Below, piece after piece: positions 22,701 through 33,035 of a stretch of 64,000 nucleotides of DNA. A program made the translations under genes and the position numbers. Below the pieces are notes generated by a model. The model saw only the letters and a list, made by a program, of their open reading frames with translations, was not told the DNA's origin and searched no databases. The DNA is taken from the NCBI GenBank assembly GCA_021234155.1, contig JAJEKV010000047.1, positions 8,412,033-8,476,032 on the forward strand, given 5' to 3'. The number at the start of each line of letters is the position of its first letter. The first letter of the stretch is position 1. This DNA comes from Isoetes taiwanensis. Lineage: Eukaryota > Streptophyta > Lycopodiopsida > Isoetales > Isoetaceae.

Positions 22701-23298
22701 ATCTCAAGTAGGGTCATGGTACAAGAATTGTGACATTTCCTTCGATGTCTCATATTTGCTATTTGTACACGACTCCAAAATCTTCAATCTTTTGTTATGT
22801 CCAATGCTATTTTAATAGACTAACCTCAATCAAAAACTTGTCTGACACCAAATTGTTGTGACCTTATCCAACTATAGCTCAAGTGCCATCAACTTAACAA
22901 TAAATTGTTATATATACCACAATATGCTAATATATTGATGCCACTTTGTTTTCTCATTCCACAATAGCATTGCATTATACACTGTATAATGCTTACTCCG
23001 AGTACTTTTGCCACTAGAGTCTGCCACAAGAGCATCTGATGACTATAAAACATAGTAGCCAAAGTGAAACACATTACCTCAATCTCATTCAAGCTTTACT
23101 TCCATGCTATGCACACTTTGGCAACTCTAGCTTATCTGCCTTGCATAAGACAAAATCAACCAAGATTGAAATACTATATCATCAATTTCACATACCTCAA
23201 AAAACCGTTTGTCAAACCTCCTCTATATTGAAAGTAGGACTGTTAGCGTCACCCAACAACTTCAACTTGAATCTAGACTTACCGAAGGATCCAGCAAT
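19701..23298. other. AT-rich, probably a decayed LTR-retrotransposon interior
   Basis: No intact coding frame longer than about 90 codons on either strand. A primer-binding-site-like sequence at the right edge and a second similar junction at about 22830-22850 (GACACCAAATTGTTGTGACC) suggest eroded LTR elements in minus orientation. No gag or pol motif could be read with confidence. Confidence 0.35.
20705..20830 (+). repeat. Repeat family A, partial copy
   Basis: AACGGTTAAGAAAGGGTGCA then CTCTAGAAATACTATTTAGT matches the left half of the family. The right half differs. Confidence 0.55.
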
Positions 23299-23310
23299 GC
23301 TTTGATACCA
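23299..23310 (-). other. Primer-binding-site-like sequence of an LTR element
   Basis: On the minus strand it reads TGGTATCAAAGC, one mismatch from TGGTATCAGAGC, the usual plant initiator-Met tRNA primer site. It is preceded on that strand by CCTATGACAGT, consistent with an LTR ending in CA two bases before the site. The matching LTR copy was not located. Confidence 0.5.
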
Positions 23311-23549
23311 ACTGTCATAGGCCTGCCTGGTTAGCCCTCCAGGTAACCCGAGATCCCATCAAGGCTTGCATGAATACTAATAAATTGATATCGTATAATA
23401 TGTATTCTCATAAGATTTACTGGGCAACCAAATTTGAATAGACAAACCAAGCTAACATAAGTCTTGAACTACAGGCACCTGGCATAGCTGAGGATTGCAA
23501 AATCTCATTTAGTTCATCGTATACTATGTATTCTCATAAGATTTAGGCT

Positions 23550-25344
23550 TAACAATTACCTGATGCAGCAACAAAATTATTCCAACAAAATTATGTTCTC
23601 TATGGGCTTTGCACTTTGCACTTTGCAGCACAGCTTCTGTCAGATCGTACAAGCATGCATCGTACAAGGATAATTTATTCACATACCCTCTTGATGCCAA
23701 CCAACTAGCATGCACAGATTCAGATAGATTGGTGTTAGGGATTTGAGATGCGGTTGCTAGATTCACTCCATCCTCCATAAAGTTGCCCCATCCGCTCACT
23801 CTTTGATGCCACTATGCTAGCCATGAACCTAAGGAACTTATGTCCGAAGGGGTAGTTTTTCAGCCACCAATTGACAATATTCTCGAAAAGCAACTTCAAA
23901 GATCTTCCCGATTGGGTGCGGATCTCCGTGCCCCGCTGACAAATTCAGATGCTCTTGTCTATGTTCTTGTGATATGTACTTATTTGTGTGTCTTTGAAGA
24001 CACTTTTTCCCAATGGAATTTACAACCACGTTCCTTTCCTTCCATGGGGCTGGCCATCATTGAACACTGGCTTTCGAATGGCATTCCAATTAGCTTGAGC
24101 TTCGCCTAGCCATGAATCTTTGAACCGAAAGGGTTCTTTAGTACCATGACTCATTTAGCTTATTCCATAACTTTATCTCGAAGCTTCCGTGTCCTCCGCT
24201 TTCATATCACATGTTGCTATTGTAAGAAGACAACGATAATTGAACATTTCCAAAGATTGCTTTAATATTTTAAAATGGCCATTGAAAAGTAGAAAGAAAA
24301 CAAATATACCTAGGGTCGTACACATGGCATGCTAAAGTAGTCCACCCAACAGTGCATTTTACGTGGTCAAAATGGACCCAAGAGTCTTCTAAGTCTCCTC
24401 CTGGATGCATTCTGTTGACGAGCTCCACTCCAGAACCAGCTCCTGTTGTGGACATTTTGAAGACATAACACCCACCATTGTCCTCGGCCATGAAGTTGGT
24501 ATGGAAACTTGGAACCATGAAAAAATTGATATTTGCTGATCTTTGTTTTAAGTATATGATCTTTCCAACTTCATCTTTTTGGTGGACTTTAGTTTCAAGA
24601 CTCTTATTTATCCACTGGCGTATCCTACAACAAAACCGAAATTTAGAAAAGAAGCATAATCAAATAGTTACAATTGAAAGGTAACCAGGTGAGAAAAAGA
24701 ATACCTTCTTTTATTGCAAAGAGGTTGAAGTTGCTTCAACAGATTGTCTATTCTATCTCTCCCCCACAACTGTATGTCATCACAGTCAGTAGTTGTCAAC
24801 AAGTTGTTGATAGTGATCTCCATTCCATCTATATCTGTTTTGCCCCCTTTTTGCTTCCTCTTCAATGGAACTCCACTTCACTCTGTCTCTGGCCAAGTAT
24901 GCTGATGGGTTGCTTCGCAGACCTGCATTTGTTACTTAGGCCCTTTGTTCTAAATCTGCAATAACTAAAAAAAAGGATTAGATCTCAACCTGTTTCCTCT
25001 GAACACGATTTCCATTGAACAAAATATTCCTGTAGACCTGAGCAAACAAACCTCTAAATGAGAGGAACAAAAGATTACAAAAACCTTTAAATGCAGGAAA
25101 AAACATAAGCATGGAGCCCTAACGGTAGACAAATCTTGTTAAAATAGCTTACAAACACAGAAATTGATAGAGGAAGCAGAAAGTTAAAAGAAAACGGAAC
25201 TAAAAAATGAAAGGCGGGAGAGGATAATGCAAGGAAAAGCCGATTGATGCAGATCTGGCACTATAATGTATCTGGAAAAGATCGTGAAAAAAAGATCTGA
25301 AATGCAGGTCTGCGAAGCAACCCATCAGCATACTTGGCCAGAGA
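23550..25344 (-). pseudogene. Transposase-like multi-exon gene, copy 1 (degraded)
   Basis: Minus-strand exons in order: one ending IDNLLKQLQPLCNKRR (about 24865-24710, donor AAG|GTATTC); one from IRQWINKSLETKVHQKDEVG to WTTLACHVYDPR (about 24628-24310, between TTGTAG| and CTAG|GTATAT); then a frameshifted stretch with CLLTIATCDMK, KCLQRHTNKYISQEHRQEHL and KFLRFMASIVASKS; and lastly NTNLSESVHASWLASRGYVN then KLSLYDACLYDLTEAV (about 23720-23660). Motifs of the HTNKYI...EH and NxxESxHASWL kind recall transposase-derived proteins of ferns and mosses (recollection, not a search). Compared with the copy at 33036-34834 it carries several indels, so it is inactive. An inverted repeat of about 45-66 bp (24863-24935 against 25299-25344) lies at its 5' side. 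Confidence 0.55.
25299..25344. repeat. Inverted-repeat arm at the 5' side of transposase-like copy 1
   Basis: AAATGCAGGTCTGCGAAGCA continuing to GGCCAGAGA is the reverse complement of 24888-24935. In copy 2 the equivalent arm (34766-34834) runs further, to GAGTTCCATTGAG. Here it stops abruptly at 25344, where a copia fragment begins. Confidence 0.7.
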
Positions 25345-25678
25345 ACAAGTAAATGAGAAGGAAGAAATAGAGGAGGAAGATGAGGTATCTAAAATTTGTG
25401 CTTTCATTGATAAACCAAAAACTAATAAATCCCATGCTCTTGTAGTTGATAGTGGAGCTGAAAGATCAGTAGTTCACCCTACTGATCTACTTAAAAATGT
25501 TGGATCAACTCACTCAAGAAGTGTTCAAGTTGGAAATGGAGCTTTACAAGTGATTGAAGGCAAAGGATTGCTGCAGTTGTTTGATTTAAAAGGAAATGTA
25601 ATCGACATTGAGAATGTACTTTGTGTAAAGTGCACACCGGCATCAGCAAGACCCCCCAAAAACTTTTTAAGTAAGTAG
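25345..25678 (+). pseudogene. Ty1/copia polyprotein fragment (aspartic protease)
   Basis: An acidic stretch (EKEEIEEEDEVSK) is followed by HALVVDSGAERSVVHPTDLL and VGNGALQVIEGKGLLQLFDL, ending IENVLCV. DSG is the catalytic triplet of the retropepsin, and the later block matches the strand-rich remainder of copia proteases. There is no ATG at the left end, the frame runs in from the inverted-repeat arm, and a stop ends it at 25678, so this is a fragment. Integrase and reverse transcriptase are absent nearby. Confidence 0.75.
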
Positions 25679-26089
25679 ATAGATGCATAATACATGAGGA
25701 GCTCTAACCCTGCCATTTGAAGATGAAAACATGTGCCAAGATAGCAATATCCAGTCGCCCATTGCAAACTATTGCTAATAATATCTTCAAACCATAAGAG
25801 ATCTATTTTGTCCAACAGATATTATATTATATGATCCACAAGCATATTTGACCACCACAAAGATTTGCGTAGCCTAGTGCAGGGAAATACATGCATGAAC
25901 ACGGGAAAAAAGCATGTGATAATATACGTAGATGCAAGATAGCAGATTCATATTGATGTAACATATTCCTCAACCTTTCTTATCAGATTCCAAGTGATGT
26001 GCAATGTTCCTTGACCTTCTAAAAATGGTTTACCCTTCAAGAGAAAAATTGGTTATCGTTGATGTTCTTGCGCTCTACATGATCAGAAA
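25679..26089. other. Intergenic, no gene recognised
   Basis: Nothing supported on either strand. Confidence 0.5.
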
Positions 26090-26260
26090 TATCAAGTATT
26101 GAGGCAATGCACTAAATGATGTTGATTTTATACGTATTATATGATTTTAGGGGCTCTCGCTGCCCTACGTCACCCTGTGTGAATATACACCCAAACCAAA
26201 GGGGATTTTAGGGGAAATTTGGTTTTAAAGTGTTGGATGCAATGGTTTGTATTAATTAAA
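26090..26260. mobile_element. Foldback element family B, right-half fragment
   Basis: GGGGCTCTCGCTGCCCTACG, GTGTGAATATACACCCAAAC and TGTTGGATGCAATGGTTTGT match the right arm of family B. No left arm is present. Ends in a run of about 14 A residues. Confidence 0.65.
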
Positions 26261-27331
26261 AAAAAAAAAAACTAGCAAAAAGGCACGCCAGAGGCTGTGG
26301 ACTAGCAAGACCAAGTTAAAAACCATCACAAGGGCCAAACAAAATGCATTTTAAAATTTCACATCTTGCTTGTGCAATGAAAGGTCTTTCTATTGTAAAC
26401 ATGAATTCTAGATGGTACCATTACTTTATTCATTTTGATGGGCAAGAGCATAGGTTGTAGTAGGCATTTGTAATGGTTATTGTGTTACAAAGAAGAACGA
26501 GGGTAAGTAATCTATAAGGCATCCAAAAAATAGAAGTCATGTGCAAAAAAGAAATCAAATTAACTAGTTTTGCCTGAAAGCAATATAAACAACAAAAATG
26601 AAGAGGCAGATCTGGTCGCTGCAATTGTAGAGCCGCAGTAAGCACCATCATCTTCCATCATCCATTAGAAGAAGTCTCTTGATCTAGAATTTGGTGCATT
26701 TGTCAAAAAAAGCTATGTAGGATAAAAATGCACCATGTTTCTTATAAAAACTAATGTCTTCATCTTCAGTATTTTGTTGTTCCCTTGTTCCATCATGTAC
26801 CCGTTCTTGATTGGCCCGCAAAAGCACAGTTACACATGGTCAAATTCATGCTCTTTGTCTTTCTTCGCATTTAATTCAAATCTGTATGTGCTTATTCCTT
26901 GGAGCATGTCTAGGATTTTGATTTCGAAGATGCTCTAGGACTTTAACAAGGTAATGTTTGTTAGATATGTAGGTTTGGGGTAATTGGACTTGTGGTTGTT
27001 GGTTAATGCAATTGTGTTTGGGATGCCCATGCAATAGTTTATATCACAACATGTGTGACATTGAGTGAGTTAATATGTGAATGGAAATAAACTAATAGCA
27101 ATTAGACATCCAATTGCATGGAATTGGCTTCATGAGCTAGTTGTTCAACATGCCACGATATTGAAAAATGCAAGCAATGCCTACATGTGTCAACTCTTTG
27201 ATTATGTCTGTTTGGCATAATGTAAGTGGAGAAGGTCGTTGAATATTTACACTTTACAGCATTATGTAGTATGTTCTTAGCATGGCAACCATCAATCCTT
27301 GCATAGCCATAAAAGGAACATTTCAATCTCT
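26261..27331. other. Intergenic, no gene recognised
   Basis: Short frames without domains on either strand. Confidence 0.45.
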
Positions 27332-28218
27332 CCTTTTCAGTCCTTTTTTAATTAAGTACTTTGCACAATATAGTTGGCAATATTTTAAGGTGGGAAAAGG
27401 GCAGATGAGACCAAATTTATAGGCAGCTACTATAATTTCTAGCACTTCAGTGGTGGCATGCAAGCTATAGAAAAGTACATGGTGCTTGCTAAGAGGCAAG
27501 GCAAGTTTTAGATGAGCTCCTAGTTCATGATGTTATGTCTTGGATCACATGATGTAGATCAAATATATGCATGATGAAGCATTGAAATACTTTGATGAGG
27601 TGCAAAAGGATCACATAAAAGAGAACAGCAGGCAAACATAACACCACAATGGGTTGGATGCTTAAGAGATGCCTATGAATGATATAGCCTATGTAGCTGG
27701 TGAGACTCGCACAAAACAACGTAGAGGATGCAAGCAATGGCTTTTCTGTTGCGTATTCCAACATGAAACCCATTTCAAAAAGATGTAGAAAACCAAAGCA
27801 CCAAACGCCCACTTCATAGTTTTCTTGTATCAAGTGCAGATGATAGGAATGTTCAATCTGCAATTAAAGTAGTGCTCCACTGTTACCATTACATATTCAG
27901 CAGCACCTTAAAGCTGTTATTCTAATCATCTGCACTACATTGATAAGTTTGCTTGCACTGCACCGCTTATGACTTGCATCTCTGTTCTTACCATTTAAAA
28001 CTAAGCCCTGCAGTAGCAAAGAACATGGAATAAAACTTGCAAACTAAAACTTGCAGCAGCAAAGAACATGGAATAAAACTTGCAAATAACAACTTACCAA
28101 GTAATGGAGATATGAAGCAGCCTGTAAAAAAAAGATAACATTTAAATATAGGTTTAAATTATAGGTTTAAATTATACCTGAGAAAAAAGGGACTTGCCTA
28201 GCAGAAAGTTAATGCAGA
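27332..28218 (+). repeat. Large tandem duplication, unit 1 (887 bp)
   Basis: Begins CCTTTTCAGTCC and ends GAAAGTTAATGCAGA. Unit 2 (28234-29091) is collinear with more than 95 percent apparent identity by eye. It differs by small indels, including an extra GGTTTAAATTATA copy and an extra GAGCTCCTAGTTCATGAT stretch in unit 1. The duplication looks recent. A 112-codon minus-strand frame is repeated in both units, but it has no recognisable domain. Confidence 0.9.
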
Positions 28219-28233
28219 TCAGTCACAAAACAG

Positions 28234-29091
28234 CCTTTTCAGTCCTTTTTTAATTAAGTACTTTGCACAATATAGTTGGCAATATTTTAAGGTGGGAAAA
28301 GGGCAGATGAGACCAAATTTATAGGCAGCTACTATAATTTCTAGCACTTCAGTGGTGGCATGCAAGCTATAGAAAAGTACATGGTGCTTGCTAAGGAGGC
28401 AAGGCAAGTTTTAGATGTTATGTCTTGGATCACATGATGTAGATCAAATATATGCATGATGAAGCATTGAAATACTTTGATGAGGTGCAAAAGGATCACA
28501 TAAAGAGAGAACAGCAGGCAAACATAACAACACAATGGGTTGGATGCTTAAGAGATGCCTATGAATGATGTAGCCTATGTAGCTGGTGAGACTCGCACAA
28601 AACAACGTAGAGGATGCAAGCAATGGCTTTTCTGTTGCGTATTCCAACATGAAACCCATTTCAAAAAGATGTAGAAAACCAAAGCACCAAACGACCACTT
28701 CATAGTTTTCTTGTATCAAGTGCAGATGATAGGGATGTTCAATCTGCAATTAAAGTAGTGCTCCACTGTTACCATTACATATTCAGCAGCACCTTAAAGC
28801 TGTTATTCTAATCATTTGCACTACATTGATAAGTTTGCTTGCACTGCACCGCTTATGACTTGCATCTCTGTTCTTACCATTTAAAACTAAGCCCTGCAGT
28901 AGCAAAGAACATGGAATAAAACTTGCAAACTAAAACTTGCAGCAGCAAAGAACATGGAATAAAACTTGCAAATAACGACTTACCAAGTAATGGAGATATG
29001 AGGCAGCCTGTAAAAAAAAGATAACATTTAAATATAGGTTTAAATTATACCTGAGAAAAAAGGGACTTGCCTAGCAGAAAGTTAATGCAGA
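28234..29091 (+). repeat. Large tandem duplication, unit 2 (858 bp)
   Basis: Second unit, separated from the first by TCAGTCACAAAACAG. Its right border GTTAATGCAGA coincides with the AG of a possible splice acceptor for the glycosyltransferase exon just downstream, so the duplicated unit may be intronic to that gene. Confidence 0.9.
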
Positions 29092-29512
29092 CCACCTGCT
29101 GCAGGCCCATCCTATTCAGGAAGAGACCAAAATAACACCTTCTAATACTAAAAATGCACTGGCAAGACATGCAAGTTATAATGCTTCAAATTTGGGCTTT
29201 AAAAAAGTAAGCTCCTCAACAGCAACAGAACATGCAAATTATAATGCTTCAGCTTTGAGCATTACCGAAGTAGACTCTTCAACAACAGATGCAAATGTGG
29301 GTGAGCTCAACACGTTTCTTTCTAACATGGATCTCTCCCCTGATGTGCCATTTCTCTTAAATGGCACGCCTGCACGACCGTGGCTGAAAGAGCTTAAGAA
29401 AGGAAAGGTTGATCCTGGTGAAATATCTTTTAGCCAAAATCTGTCAAACATTCTTCGGCTTGCTGCTCTTTACAAGTACGGGGGAATTTACTTGGACAGT
29501 ATTAAAAAACAG
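29092..29512 (+). pseudogene. GT32 (alpha-1,4-glycosyltransferase) exon, isolated
   Basis: The open frame runs from about 29092 through a Ser/Thr/Asn-rich linker to LSPDVPFLLNGTPARPWLKE, KGKVDPGEISFSQNLSNILR and LAALYKYGGIYLD. The last block is the sugar-binding start of the DXD glycosyltransferase (Gly_transf_sug) domain, as in the Arabidopsis At4g19900 type, where YLDTD follows. Here the DNA reads GAC A|GTATTA, so a phase-1 intron could supply the rest of TD. I could not find the following exons (RLNNA, NGPYLV-type motifs) within the next 2 kb. The family acts in the Golgi on glycolipids or glycans. This is probably a captured or truncated exon; an intact gene with a very long intron is less likely. 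Confidence 0.6.
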
Positions 29513-30103
29513 TGGTGTTCTGCATATGTGGGTTGCCACATTTCATCCCATAGAAGAATTATTTTCAATATGTTGTTCGAGCATCGTTAATGCCCAGACA
29601 TGTAGCACACAGTTTCCAGGAAAAGCCTGCAACTCACCAGACCAAGTATGATGCTGCTCGCTTTAATAGCACCGCATTACCCTAGCTGCTCTAATAAAGC
29701 TGACAAATGTGAAAGATATAAATACATGTTAAAACTGGGATTAACCTCCATCAAAACAATTCTGAGAAAAGAACAAAGCCCCAAGACTTGCAAGAGCTCC
29801 TATAAATAAACCAAGTATCTTTTGTATGAATGCAAATGGGTGGAAGACATCAAGCTTGCCAATGGATTTGAACCATATATGCAATGTGGAGGACAATCTA
29901 GAGAATGCCAAATATCATTTTAATAGTCCAGAATTTCTAATATATATGACCATAATCCCAATTGTCATCAACTTACTTATTATAGATATAAAATAGGACG
30001 CTTCAATTGCTTCTACATCTTTGCCAAAGATGTCACATGAAATGCACTTTCTAGCTTTGTGCAAACAATCTCTTAATCTAACTACTAAATGAACTGAACA
30101 TAC
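29513..30103. other. Intergenic, no gene recognised
   Basis: Searched for the continuation of the GT32 gene without success. No repeats noted. Confidence 0.45.
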
Positions 30104-30272
30104 CTTGCTTTTGACTGCAAAATTGAGTGCATCTGAAGGTCTCGCATCACACTCAATAATTTTTCAGATCACAACTGGATTCATAGATTCAGAACCCTGA
30201 TGTTCATAAACAGGCACAGGAGCTCTTTCCATCTGTTTAGTGATCCATTTCAACAGAACGGCCTCAAGGTTC
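30104..30272 (-). pseudogene. Possible bifunctional-nuclease (DUF151-like) exon with stop
   Basis: On the minus strand, after a possible acceptor TTATAG|AAC, the frame reads NLEAVLLKWITKQMERAPVP, VYEHQGSESMNPVVI, a TGA stop, then KIIECDARPSDALNFAVKSK and the donor CAAG|GTATGT. The RPSDA(L/I)N(F/L)AV block is typical of the DUF151 bifunctional nucleases. The in-frame stop and the lack of neighbouring exons argue for a fragment. Family assignment rests on this one motif. Confidence 0.35.
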
Positions 30273-31895
30273 TATAAGGGTCGTCTGTCAGAAGAGATGT
30301 AATGGAAGAAAGATATAATGGAAGAAATAAAAGATTGACACATCTGGCAAAGTGCTAGATGAAATCCCTGAAGCATATAACCCTGGTTGAAGCAAAAAAG
30401 CAAGCGTGGTGACATCGGGCATGCATTACAAACCACAAAATGCTTAAAGAAAAATCCTTAGAGAAAAAACCTGGCTATGCACAGAAGGAGAGAAAAAACT
30501 CCAAGCCGGTGTCGCTGAGGGAAGGCAATTCTGGCAAGGCGCGTAGGTAAACATTGGGAAGAGTAGGTAAACAAATGAATGCTCCAGATTAAGATTATTT
30601 CCTTACCTTCGTGCACTTTCGAGTTCTATTCATGCATCTGATTTGTAGCTTGTTCCATCATTGCCTCATAATTTTCAGAGTTTGCTTGAAATAAGGCTCC
30701 ATAAATGGAGACAGACAGAGACAAAACCATTTTGGCTAGAGTTTCCACTTCTTGGCTTCATAGCCATGCACTGATCCAAAACTCGTAGACGTGCTCAAAG
30801 CCTGCCACCAATTCAGCCGATTCAAGCAAAAATGCCGAGATAGGGGCCATGCCAAAGGTCTACATCACATCTCAAGGCTTCATTATCAATAGCAAATGGA
30901 GTCACAATAAAAAATCAAGCAAATCCGCTTTGACCTTTTCAGATAAACTAGTGCTGAAAGAAAAGCTCGATTGAGGACCAGAGAGACATGCCCCGTGGTA
31001 TCTATAAATAAGCAGCCCTTTCTATTTGCATTGAGGTATTGAAAGTTACTGGCCTTGTAGAAATCGAAAACTGACATGGTTTCGATTTTGAGAAACATCG
31101 GATGTGCAGAAAGGTCGATGGAAGAAACCCTTCCATAATCGATGGAAAGAAGCAATTTCACGAAGCAATTTCACGAAGCCAAATAAAACTAAAAGGAAGC
31201 ATACTTTCGGAAATCTTTTCGCATCTCCGTCTCAAATTTTAGGCATTTCTAATTTCCCTAGCTGTGGATTTAAGAAAATGCATATCCAATGGGTTAGACA
31301 CATGCCACTTAAGATCTTGATGATGTGGAAGTGCTATGTGGATAGCTTAGAATTGCAAGGAGGGTTGCACGCTTGGTTAGGCTGGCGTGCTAAAAAAAAA
31401 AAAAAAACAATTGGCCCCTTCGGGACCTAGGAAAAGGTGGTGTATAAATTAGAGAAAAGGGTATATATAGATATACAAAAATAGCCATGAAATACTAGAA
31501 TAAGCAAAAAAAAAACAATATAACTTACAAAAAAAAAAAAATGAAATGCAGGAAAGAAACAATAAGAAAGATATCCCGTGCATTAAAAAATAGTTTTGCA
31601 AGTTTGACATTGAAATTTTACACGACCCGTATTTAAAGGTTAAATCATAAGGGGAATTTTATTTGGAGGGTTTTTTTGTGGATGGCTTGGAGGGTTTTAC
31701 AAGAAAATATTCCTTAGAAGATTTTGTTATGGCATGTTGTTTTAGTTGCCATTTTTTTGGTAACATGTATCAGAATGAACATATACCAGAATGAAATCTG
31801 TACGAGTCAACATATAGCTAAATCAAAATGGACTGAATAATATATGTATTGCATACATTCACTAATATATACAGTGCAGGTTACCAGCCACACTA
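30273..31895. other. Intergenic, no gene recognised
   Basis: No supported gene. A CCCCTTCGGGACCTAGG word at about 31416 resembles the outer end of foldback family B. Two long A runs flank 31386-31550. Confidence 0.45.
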
Positions 31896-32940
31896 TTAAC
31901 TATTAGAATTTGATATGAAAAAGTGCGTACAAAAAAGCATCGTTTCTTCCTCAAGGAAGGAGCCTATGTAGAACATCCTCTCGCCAATACAGTGAATGAT
32001 GTCCAAAAAAAACCTAGGGTCATGGTTGAGGACTTTGCAAATCGCACATCGATGTTTGCATGGAATATATACCCTTTTCTTTCGCTCCGACCATGAAATC
32101 CGGGCATGTGCATGTGGGATGCTTGCAGACCCCATCAGATAAGTCTCATCTGGTCGACGCACCTGGTACTCAACATCCGTGTGGTGGATATTGACCTTTA
32201 TGGACTCAATATCACACTCTAGTTGTAAAGCTTGATTAAGCTTTGTTTCAGCTTATACACAAAGCTTCCCTCATCTGTTCATGCGCTTCCCAAAACGTTC
32301 CATGAAGTGGGAAGAGTCATTTAACGATAGGGAGAATTCACACTAGTCACATTGGGAATTGAGCTCCTTGGATTAATCCCTCTAATAGAAAAGTTTCCTT
32401 TCTCCAATGTTTCCAACTCTGCACTAGTGATATTCACACCCTTTGCCACAGGCCAATCTGCTGGACGAGTAGGTGTGGCTATGATGCCCGCAACTAGATA
32501 GTAGGTATGTTGCACATTTTGAGGACAAAACCAAAACCTTTGTGTGACCTCCCTACCATTTGCTTTCCTTTGCCCAGTGAAGCATGGTGCAATAGTGGAT
32601 TCTCAGACGCATTCTATTAATTTCGAGAATCGCATCTTCACCATTGGACTTGATTCTACCTTGACATCTTATTTTACTACCAGGCTATGTTCTTCTGATA
32701 GCCCAATCCTCTGGCGGCATATCATACTCCTGTACAAGATATGTAGCATCATCAAAAATTATATTCCGTTTTGCTGAAGCATCTACTCTAACTCTAGAGC
32801 GAGTATGGGCCCTCTTGTCGGGACGATGACTACCAGAACCTACATCCTTGCTATATTCTGTGCTATCTCTGGTCCTTTTTAGAATAGTCTGATTATTTCC
32901 TCCCCAACCGCATGAATGGGTCGATTCCACTATGTAAAAT
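31896..32940 (-). pseudogene. C-terminal part of transposase-like gene, copy 2
   Basis: Minus-strand stretches in order: DASAKRNIIFDDATYLVQEY then MPPEDWAI (about 32770-32690), PADWPVAKGVNITSAELETL (about 32470-32410), and a longer block DIESIKVNIHHTDVEYQVRR, PDETYLMGSASIPHAHARIS, KRVYIPCKHRCAICKVLNHD (about 32220-32030). The last block, with CKHRC-x2-C, resembles the C-terminal region of the same fern/moss transposase-like proteins. Frames change between blocks, so the gene is broken. Copy 1 at 23.5 kb lacks this part. Confidence 0.45.
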
Positions 32941-33035
32941 GCCGAAGTTCACTGCTACCGACACAAAACAGACGGGGTAACATTACTAGTCATTGAAGTG
33001 CCCATTCTCAGCATCAAAGTATCCATACCGGACCT

